32,945 bases of DNA, from IMG/VR virus record IMGVR_UViG_3300021197_002028, positions 1 through 32,945 of that record; one strand, 5' to 3'. Below, piece by piece: positions 25,243 through 32,007 of the stretch. This DNA comes from a virus. Both the position numbers and the translations under genes were made by a program. The notes under the pieces are model-generated. The model was not told where the DNA came from. It saw only the letters and a program-made list of their open reading frames with translations, and did not search any database. Each line of letters starts with the position of its first letter. The first letter of the stretch is position 1.

Positions 25243-28064
25243 GCAATAGGTCAACGCTAGATAATACAACTGATTCACTACTTCAGTTCTTTAAGAATCC
25301 TTTAGTTTTATCACAGCAGATCTCATCAGGACAAAATACTCATGATATTAATGAGCTGTTATCAAGGTTGATCTTCGGCACGCCTGCAGAAGGCGCAAAA
25401 TTAATGTCATCGATTAAGTCTCAAATCGATGAGGATCAATCAGGTGAGGATCAATCAAGCCCGGCAAATAACAATACAATCCCACTTATAATGCTAGGCC
25501 CTACCGAAAATGACAGTTATGGCATCCCGGACGCCTGGACATCCGGTGATATTAATGTCAATAACATTGGCGCTGTTTTAGGCTCTGATGAAGCAGCACC
25601 TAATACTAAGTTCTGCACTATATTTGCGATGAATCAGTCATTAGGCCCATCAGGTAGAAATACAAAAGGCTTACAGTTATTTTTTAATTCTATCCCTACT
25701 GAGCAATTTTCTATGTGCCAGCCATATTTGTCTGTGCAATTAGTGTCCGGCCGTCTAGGTTCTACTACAGACAATCAAGCCACAGGCGTCTCAATATTTA
25801 AATTTTTAGAAGGCGCCGCTGATTTATCTGAAAAAAGCAGTTATATTAAAATGTTAGCCGGAACAGACACATCTGCGGCAGGTGAGCCAGGTGCTTTGCT
25901 AACGCATACAGGTAGCTCAGGAATGGAGCTGTTTACAATGCCGCAGACGCTCGTTCCAGACACCCAGTATGCTAACCACGATCCAAATCTTCGAGCCGTT
26001 CCTGTTATAGATAGATTTAGGCCCTTACTATCATTAAATGATTTTACAATTCAGTCACATAATGCAGGCGCAGGCACTCTTTCATATAAGACAGCAAACA
26101 TGTCGGTTACGTTACATGACCGATCTCGAATGGCTGAAATTTCTGACTTATTAAATCCTGGTCAGTATAATTCGGCTAAATTTATGGTAGAGTGGGGGTG
26201 GAGCCATCCGCATGGTCAGCCAGGTTCACACATTAAGAACCCATATGGCAATTTTTTAAATAGCCTTAGAAGTGTTGATGTATTTAGAGTGACGACATAT
26301 AAATTAAATTTCGATGCAGTAGGTCAAGTTAAAATAGATATTAAGCTTCACGCTCCCGCCGGAATTGATATTAAAAATCAAAATATAACATATGGTGTCC
26401 CGGGTAGCACAAACCCAGTTCAGCAATTAAGTAATCTTACTACTGATATTGGGGCAGCGCTTGGTGTACTTAGGAGCACAAATCATTTAGGCAATATTAC
26501 GGCAGGCGTCACGCTCGGTCGCATGACCTCAGCTGCATCAATTCCTAATTTAGATGATAAAATTGGGGATGATGACAAAACAGTTAAGGAAGTTTTAGAT
26601 GACATAATTCGGCAATTAACTAGTCTTAACACAGATGACAATGAGTCAGCAAGGACTGCGGCTAATAAATTAATTGCAAGCATAAATGAAGTATATGGAA
26701 CTGGCCAACGCCGCGATGAAGACACATTAATTTCAAAAGCATATTCAAATATCACAGAGGCTTTAAATGTAAAGATAAAACGATTATCTGGTGGAGACGA
26801 GCAAGCTCCAACAACTCCAGACCCGTTTATCAATTTAACTGAAGTTTTTGCAAATAATGGTAGTCTATCACCAACAAGCGACTATGTTTCTCTTGCGAAG
26901 CTTCTATCGATATTTGTAGGCCAACCACTTCAATCTGCTGAAGAATATTCTGAAGTTCATATGGTTTTTCATAATTTTAATGATCAGGCCGGCAAGATGG
27001 GAATATTAAAAAACGGCCGCCTTGCTGCAAATATTGGTCAATTTCGAATTAAAATTAGTGAGTTTAAGGCTTCAATCATAGCCATGTTTCAAAGAGCTCG
27101 ATCACTAGAAATATCCGCAGAAGAATTTATTACTTTTGTTATAACTAATTTTGTTGATAATCTTGCTAGCACAGAATATGGAATAGCCGACCTATATCAG
27201 TCAACAGTTAATGCTGAAACTGGGCAAATTGAAGTAGCGGTTAGAAATACTGAAAATGAATCAACACAATTAACTGATTCAATATCGGCTAAACTGGCTG
27301 TGGATTGCAAGTATGCAGAATTTAGAAAACCTAGAGTAGAGGTTATGCTAGATTCAATGCCTGTCTGGCCAGATGATGCAGATGAATCTAATGCTAGAAA
27401 AGAAGTGCTTAAGATTCATATTTTTGACAGGCAAGCATCATCTAGCATTGCCGCTGTCAATACCTTAAGATCAGCGTACAATGCATATCTAGACGGTGAC
27501 GTTAATCAAGAGTCATATCAAAAATTATCGACAGGCCCTGAAACGCCTCCAACGAAAGAAGCAGGTGGGCCAGGAGACGGTTTAGCGACTGCAGGCAAGA
27601 TTAATACAATTCATATGTATAATGCAATTCGTGGCATGACGCCGTCGATTATTTATGGATCGTCTGCATCGGCTATTAAAAATGCTAGTTTATCTACAGA
27701 TAATGCTTCATTGCTTAGTACAACTATTATGACAGGTGGAGGTCCTAATCCTGGACCGCTAACACCAGCCGGCCTTGATGTTGGGTCATTACCACTTGTC
27801 GTTTTCCCAACAAAGTTGAGCATGACAATGATAGGGTGCCCAATATTAGAGTATATGCAGCAGTTTTTTATTGATTTTGGAACAGGTACATCAGTTGATA
27901 ACACGTATAGCGCTATAAAAATTACACATAAAATATCGCAAGGAAATTTTGAAACGAATGTCGCATTTGCATTTGTTGACGCCTACGGAACATTTAGATC
28001 TGCCTCTAGCGACCTAAGGGCGATGTATGAAAAAAATAATACACAAACTTCATCTACTTCATAA
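25239..28064 (+). CDS. Large baseplate hub-like protein
   Basis: This 941-residue protein starts within the stop of the gp53-like gene (ATGA), so the two are translationally coupled. The segment from about residue 260 (RPLLSLNDFTIQSHNAGAG, ANMSVTLHDRSRMAEI, KFMVEWGWSHPHGQPG, FLNSLRSVDVFRVTTYKLNF) has the beta-rich, Trp/Gly-rich look of hub proteins, and the following DAVGQVKIDIKLHAPAG is strand-like. A tandem DEDQSGEDQSS stretch near residue 65 is a small polar repeat. The C-terminal end is Gly/Pro/Ser-rich, then strand-like. The gp53-like neighbour suggests a role as hub or central spike carrier. No enzymatic motif is seen. The family name is uncertain. Confidence 0.6.
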   Translation: MSNRSTLDNTTDSLLQFFKNPLVLSQQISSGQNTHDINELLSRLIFGTPAEGAKLMSSIKSQIDEDQSGEDQSSPANNNTIPLIMLGPTENDSYGIPDAWTSGDINVNNIGAVLGSDEAAPNTKFCTIFAMNQSLGPSGRNTKGLQLFFNSIPTEQFSMCQPYLSVQLVSGRLGSTTDNQATGVSIFKFLEGAADLSEKSSYIKMLAGTDTSAAGEPGALLTHTGSSGMELFTMPQTLVPDTQYANHDPNLRAVPVIDRFRPLLSLNDFTIQSHNAGAGTLSYKTANMSVTLHDRSRMAEISDLLNPGQYNSAKFMVEWGWSHPHGQPGSHIKNPYGNFLNSLRSVDVFRVTTYKLNFDAVGQVKIDIKLHAPAGIDIKNQNITYGVPGSTNPVQQLSNLTTDIGAALGVLRSTNHLGNITAGVTLGRMTSAASIPNLDDKIGDDDKTVKEVLDDIIRQLTSLNTDDNESARTAANKLIASINEVYGTGQRRDEDTLISKAYSNITEALNVKIKRLSGGDEQAPTTPDPFINLTEVFANNGSLSPTSDYVSLAKLLSIFVGQPLQSAEEYSEVHMVFHNFNDQAGKMGILKNGRLAANIGQFRIKISEFKASIIAMFQRARSLEISAEEFITFVITNFVDNLASTEYGIADLYQSTVNAETGQIEVAVRNTENESTQLTDSISAKLAVDCKYAEFRKPRVEVMLDSMPVWPDDADESNARKEVLKIHIFDRQASSSIAAVNTLRSAYNAYLDGDVNQESYQKLSTGPETPPTKEAGGPGDGLATAGKINTIHMYNAIRGMTPSIIYGSSASAIKNASLSTDNASLLSTTIMTGGGPNPGPLTPAGLDVGSLPLVVFPTKLSMTMIGCPILEYMQQFFIDFGTGTSVDNTYSAIKITHKISQGNFETNVAFAFVDAYGTFRSASSDLRAMYEKNNTQTSSTS
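25431..25457 (+). repeat. Short tandem repeat inside the hub-like gene
   Basis: Two copies of GAGGATCAATCA (25431-25442 and 25446-25457) are separated by three bases and code for the repeated tetrapeptide Glu-Asp-Gln-Ser. It is likely a slip duplication in a disordered linker. Confidence 0.6.
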
Positions 28065-28094
28065 TCATTCATAAAATTTCTGATAATATAATAT

Positions 28095-29294
28095 GTGAGA
28101 TTGCATATTTCAAAAAATTTAATTGATGGTGCCTCAGGTATTTCTATTGCTAGTGATGGCAATGTGTTTTCCGAGCGACTGCCTCTAGACACTGATTGGA
28201 CGGTTGGATGCCAAGCATCAAAACTAAGAGTTGAGGATGTAGCACAAGTATCAGGCACTAAATTAAATGTGTTGCCTGAAAAAAAGTACATTAGTGCCGT
28301 TGCAGTCGTTGCTGAGCCTAAGAATTTTCCAATTAAATGGATGATGCCCACCCAGGTATTTAAGGAGTATATTCAGAGACTCCAGAACGACTCCTGGGAC
28401 ATTCTAACATCAGGTTCGATGGAATACTATCATAATCACTTCCTGTCAACCAGATGCCTTCTGAGAAGCCTTCATAAGCCCATTATTAATGTACCAGCAT
28501 ATGAAGATGCAGTTTCCAAAGAAAATACACCAGGTCAGCGAAGTGTGCTAAACTCATTTAAGCCGAATATTGATGGATATGCTGGTAAAGTAGTTTATAA
28601 CCAACATGGAACAAGGACAGGCCGACTAACAGAAAGATCAGGACCACAGATACTCCGGCTAAGAAAAGATCTTCGACATATTATTGGGTCAAGATTTAAA
28701 GGAGGTGCTATTTGTCAAATTGATTTTGTGTCTCTTGAGGCGCGTATTGCTGCCGCTATGTCAGGAATAACACCAGAAAGAGACGTGTACACCCAGATTG
28801 CCCGTGATGTGTTTGATCAACAATATAGTCGTGCGCAAGTTAAACTAGCGTGCCTGTCCGTTATCTACGGTGCAGGCCCAAAGAGATTGTCGTCACAGCT
28901 GGGAATTTCAAGACTAGAGGCTAATGCACTAATTTTTAAAATATCAACCACATTTGGTGTACCAGATCGAGCTAGGAAGCTTCTTCATCAAGCTGTTGAG
29001 AAAGATATAATTCATAACTACTTTGGAAGAGTATTGCAAGCTAATGATAAAGCATCGCATGTTTTATATAACAATCTAATTCAATCAACAGGTGTAGATG
29101 TTGCCATGTCAGGATTTAGATGGATTTTAAATGAACTTAATGATCCTGGTATTGTGCCTATATTTTTACTACACGATGCGATTATTGTTGATGTGGATCC
29201 AAAATCTGCCCGTCGTTTAATTGATGTCGCTAATTGGAAAATTCCTATTTCTGGATTTGATGCGCCTTTTTACACTGATGTATCGAAATTTTGA
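28095..29294 (+). CDS. polA: Family A DNA polymerase, polymerase domain only
   Basis: This 399-residue enzyme copies DNA. Family A motifs are present: TGRLTE (175-180); motif A DFVSLEARIAA with Asp210 and Glu215; the O-helix RAQVKLACLSVIYG (246-259) with Arg246, Lys250 and Tyr258; and motif C HDA (360-362) with catalytic Asp361. The O-helix residue equal to E. coli Phe762 is Leu254, and the usual Glu after the motif C Asp is Ala. No 3'-5' exonuclease domain precedes the core: the N-terminal 100 residues are too short, so proofreading must come from another gene or be absent. The GTG at 28095 is the first start after an in-frame stop (28089) and has no ribosome site. T4 uses a family B enzyme instead. 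Confidence 0.9.
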   Translation: MRLHISKNLIDGASGISIASDGNVFSERLPLDTDWTVGCQASKLRVEDVAQVSGTKLNVLPEKKYISAVAVVAEPKNFPIKWMMPTQVFKEYIQRLQNDSWDILTSGSMEYYHNHFLSTRCLLRSLHKPIINVPAYEDAVSKENTPGQRSVLNSFKPNIDGYAGKVVYNQHGTRTGRLTERSGPQILRLRKDLRHIIGSRFKGGAICQIDFVSLEARIAAAMSGITPERDVYTQIARDVFDQQYSRAQVKLACLSVIYGAGPKRLSSQLGISRLEANALIFKISTTFGVPDRARKLLHQAVEKDIIHNYFGRVLQANDKASHVLYNNLIQSTGVDVAMSGFRWILNELNDPGIVPIFLLHDAIIVDVDPKSARRLIDVANWKIPISGFDAPFYTDVSKF

Positions 29295-29303
29295 TATGCA
29301 TCG

Positions 29304-29320
29304 CATATTTATAACATATG
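29304..29320 (+). promoter_or_regulatory. ATATTTAT element at the start of the orphan gene
   Basis: CATAT (29304-29308) pairs with ATATG (29316-29320) around a 7-base loop. The element is at 29305-29312, and the ATG (29318-29320) lies inside the right arm, so an RNA hairpin here could hide the start codon. Confidence 0.3.
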
Positions 29321-29884
29321 AAAAAAATTAAAAAGCTGGTTGCTGAAATAATTGCGGAGACGTATCCAAGTCGCAAGGCTATGCATGTCACGCCATTAGA
29401 TTACAGATCAGGAGGCGGCAGGGGAGCAGGCGTTCCTGCAGCTTCGAAGCTTACGGGTGACACACCTCAGCGTGCCGCCTTAGGTCGGCCTCCTAGGCCT
29501 ACACCTATGCATGGACAATATGGTGAACCATCTGTTTCAGGCACGGACTATATGGGGTCAAAAATGATCCAAAATTCTGGTGCATCATATTATAATATGG
29601 ATGATTTCAAGGATCCGCAGCCAAAGCTACCTGACCTAGGTGACCCTAAGGTTAGGGATGAGCGTGAATTAAAGCTATTGAGAAATATGCTTCTTTTAGA
29701 TGGAGAACCTTCCTCCGAAGATGTCGACGAGATATCTGCAGGCGGTGTTGCCGGTGTTGCAACACCTTTAGGAACAGGTCCTAATTATCCTAATTCATCA
29801 AAGCGCGGAAAGCAGCCTCCATCATGGCATTATTACATGAAGGCTCTTGGTCCTGGCGCTAAAATTATAGACCCAGAATATTAA
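29318..29884 (+). CDS. Hypothetical protein between polymerase and SSB
   Basis: This 188-residue protein has no clear ribosome site. It starts with a short amphipathic helix (MKKIKKLVAEIIAETY) similar in pattern to that of the 430-828 protein. Most of the rest is Gly/Pro/Ser/Arg-rich and probably disordered. A charged block (VRDERELKLLRNMLLLDGEP, about residues 110-129) and an aromatic end (SWHYYMKALGPGAKIIDPEY) look more ordered. No replication motif is present. The composition is more like the small genes before the capsid region than like an enzyme. It may be a virion internal protein placed among replication genes. Confidence 0.6.
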   Translation: MKKIKKLVAEIIAETYPSRKAMHVTPLDYRSGGGRGAGVPAASKLTGDTPQRAALGRPPRPTPMHGQYGEPSVSGTDYMGSKMIQNSGASYYNMDDFKDPQPKLPDLGDPKVRDERELKLLRNMLLLDGEPSSEDVDEISAGGVAGVATPLGTGPNYPNSSKRGKQPPSWHYYMKALGPGAKIIDPEY

Positions 29885-29889
29885 AAAAT

Positions 29890-29965
29890 TACCTTGTACA
29901 CAAGGGGTAATCACAGTATTTTATAACTGTGAATATGTGAGGCCGGAATTTACCGGTATATTCCG
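29890..29965 (+). promoter_or_regulatory. Three-hairpin leader of the SSB gene
   Basis: CCTTG/CAAGG (29892-29896 with 29901-29905), TCACAGT/ACTGTGA (29911-29917 with 29926-29932) and CGGAAT/ATTCCG (29944-29949 with 29960-29965) form three hairpins in a row in a 113-base gap. The loop of the third holds a CCGG that could also pair with the upstream CCGG. No T-tract follows any of them. T4 gene 32 has a folded leader through which gp32 represses its own translation, so a similar control is plausible here. Confidence 0.45.
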
Positions 29966-29987
29966 CTTTGTCACTGAACAACACTGA

Positions 29988-29992
29988 AGGAG
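29988..29992 (+). promoter_or_regulatory. Ribosome binding site of the SSB gene
   Basis: AGGAG lies five bases before the ATG at 29998. An in-frame TTG at 29968 would place this site inside the coding region and is rejected. Confidence 0.75.
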
Positions 29993-29997
29993 AAAAA

Positions 29998-30837
29998 ATG
30001 GCAATTGATTTCGATGCAATTAGGCGCAAGGTCGCTGAACTTTCTGGCGAGGGAACTCGTGGAACTACTAACTTTTGGAAGCCGGATGTAGGCGTGCACA
30101 CAGCGCGACTTCTTCCTTTTAAGGATAATGATGGCCAACCCTTTAAGGAGCGCTATTATCATTATGGCCTAGGAACTCGTGGGTTTATTTCTTTGCGACA
30201 CCTTGGCAAGCAAGATCCCATCCAGGACCTGCAAGGCAAGCTATACGATGAAGGTACGCCAGGTGCCCGGGAGATGGCTAAGAAGCTCTATCCTAAGATG
30301 CGTGGATATTGTCCTGTCCTCGTTCGTGATAATGAAGGCGTTGGGGTTCAGATGTGGGCATTTAGCAAAATGATCTATCAGCAACTGCTAAATATTATGC
30401 TCGATCCTGATTACGGCGATATTACTGATCCGCTTGAGGGTCGTGATATTAAGGTTACGGTAATCAAGAAGGAAGGCTTCAAGTACCCAATGGTTGATTC
30501 TGTTATGCCACGAGGTAAGGCAACTAATCTAAGCGATGACTCTGCAACGGCTAAGAAGTGGCTTGATAATGTTCCTGACCTGGATGAGCTTACTAAGAAT
30601 GATTTCAAGACGTATGAAGAGGTTGAAAAGATTATTAACGATTGGGTTAATGGTGGTGCCCCTACTGACAGTGTAGGTACTTCGAGATATGGTAGCAATA
30701 CTGCTGCGGCGTCGAATAACAATGCTAACAACGCTAACACAGCCAGCACGAATACAACGACGACCACCGCTGAGGCTGATAGTACATCAGGAGGTTATTC
30801 AGATCTTGACGCTGCTTTCGACGATCTTCTTAGCTAA
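29998..30837 (+). CDS. gp32: Single-stranded DNA-binding protein, gp32-like
   Basis: This 279-residue protein should coat ssDNA in replication and recombination. It shares the gp32 layout: a short N-terminal helix (FDAIRRKVAEL) for cooperative binding, a core (NFWKPDVGVHTARLLPFKD; ERYYHYGLG at 51-59; GYCPVLVRD at 103-111; QMWAFSKMIYQQLLNIM), an Asn/Thr/Ala-rich linker (about 222-262) and an acidic tail ending DAAFDDLLS that would bind partner proteins. The His-Cys3 zinc site of T4 gp32 is not preserved: only one Cys (105) is present. The recombinase gene follows 13 bases later. Family call is by architecture and core motifs. Confidence 0.85.
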   Translation: MAIDFDAIRRKVAELSGEGTRGTTNFWKPDVGVHTARLLPFKDNDGQPFKERYYHYGLGTRGFISLRHLGKQDPIQDLQGKLYDEGTPGAREMAKKLYPKMRGYCPVLVRDNEGVGVQMWAFSKMIYQQLLNIMLDPDYGDITDPLEGRDIKVTVIKKEGFKYPMVDSVMPRGKATNLSDDSATAKKWLDNVPDLDELTKNDFKTYEEVEKIINDWVNGGAPTDSVGTSRYGSNTAAASNNNANNANTASTNTTTTTAEADSTSGGYSDLDAAFDDLLS

Positions 30838-30850
30838 GAAAGGAAAATAG

Positions 30851-31996
30851 ATGGCAAGCTCTAAAAAGAACGAAGTTCAAGACTTTACTGCTGATCTTAT
30901 TAAGTCTCTAAATAAAGAGCACGGAAGTAAGATCGCTTACAACCTATCAGTTGACGAGTCACCTACCAATATTAAACAATGGATCCCGACAGGATCTAGA
31001 CAGCTTGATTATTTAGTTGCAAATCGCAGAGGCGGAGGTATCCCAGAAGGTCGTATTATTGAGATTTTTGGTCCTCCCAGTATTGGTAAATCGCATATTG
31101 CGATTCAGTTAGCTAGATCAGTACAAGAGATGGGTGGTATTGCGGTTTATATTGATACTGAGAACGCAACTTCTATTGAGAATTTGCGACGACTTGGTGT
31201 TGATGTGTCAAAGAGGTTCGTTTTTGTCGAGACTGCCTGTACAGAGGAGGTCTTTAAAATCGCTGAGAACACGATTAAAAAGACTAAAGCAATCAGCGCT
31301 GATGTCCCTGTTCTCATTATTTGGGACTCAGTTGCTGCCTCTACACCGAAAGCTGAGCTTGAAGGTGACTATGATAAGAATGCTATCGGCCTTCAGGCTC
31401 GTGCCATCTCTAAGGGCATGAGAAAGATCACGCAGATTATCGGCGCTGAAAATATTACATTTGTTTGTTTAAATCAGACTCGTACAAAAATTGGCGTTAT
31501 GTATGGTGATCCCACTACTACACCAGGTGGTATGGCAATTCCATTTCACTCTTCGGTTAGGATTAAGCTTGGTGCAGGTCAGCAATTAAAAAATAAAGAT
31601 GGTGACATCATTGGCATCAATGTATCAGCTAAAACAATTAAGAATAAGGTAGGGCCTCCATTTAGAACGTGTAATTTTGAGATTCATTTTGGTTTAGGGA
31701 TTAAGGAGCATGAACAACTTTTTGATACTCTTCGTCGGGCTGGATCATATATCGATAACGATATTGAAGTAATTGTTGGCGGGACAGGCAGTTGGAAGAC
31801 ATTCACCGTTACAAATGTTAAAACAGGTGAACAATTACATAGCAAAAAGTTTTATAAGAACGAGTTTAATACTATCCTAAATAATCCTGACTATAAGCCG
31901 TATTTAGACGACATGCTTGAACATATCATGGTCAGGCAGTTTGAGTCTGATGGCTTTGATAACGAAAATATTTCTGATATACTCGACTTAGAATAA
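30851..31996 (+). CDS. recA: RecA-type recombinase (UvsX functional counterpart)
   Basis: This 381-residue ATPase forms filaments on ssDNA and drives strand exchange. Walker A is GPPSIGKS (74-81), the catalytic Glu lies in YIDTENATS (Glu104), Walker B is VLIIWDSVAASTPKAELEG (154-172), and the loop block is LNQTRTKIGVMYGDPTTTPG (207-226). These match bacterial RecA (for example IGVMFGNPETTTGG) more closely than T4 UvsX. The C-terminus is acidic (DNENISDILDLE), as in RecA. The gene is preceded by AGGA and sits between the SSB and a flap nuclease, partners in recombination-dependent replication. The ATPase core is complete. Confidence 0.93.
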   Translation: MASSKKNEVQDFTADLIKSLNKEHGSKIAYNLSVDESPTNIKQWIPTGSRQLDYLVANRRGGGIPEGRIIEIFGPPSIGKSHIAIQLARSVQEMGGIAVYIDTENATSIENLRRLGVDVSKRFVFVETACTEEVFKIAENTIKKTKAISADVPVLIIWDSVAASTPKAELEGDYDKNAIGLQARAISKGMRKITQIIGAENITFVCLNQTRTKIGVMYGDPTTTPGGMAIPFHSSVRIKLGAGQQLKNKDGDIIGINVSAKTIKNKVGPPFRTCNFEIHFGLGIKEHEQLFDTLRRAGSYIDNDIEVIVGGTGSWKTFTVTNVKTGEQLHSKKFYKNEFNTILNNPDYKPYLDDMLEHIMVRQFESDGFDNENISDILDLE

Positions 31997-31999
31997 ATA

Positions 32000-32007
32000 G
32001 TATTTAT
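32000..32007 (+). promoter_or_regulatory. GTATTTAT variant overlapping the flap nuclease start
   Basis: A one-base variant of the ATATTTAT element overlaps the first two bases of the ATG at 32006. AATAAATA at 31992-31999, a form of the T4-like late promoter core, lies directly upstream. Either may be chance. Confidence 0.2.
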
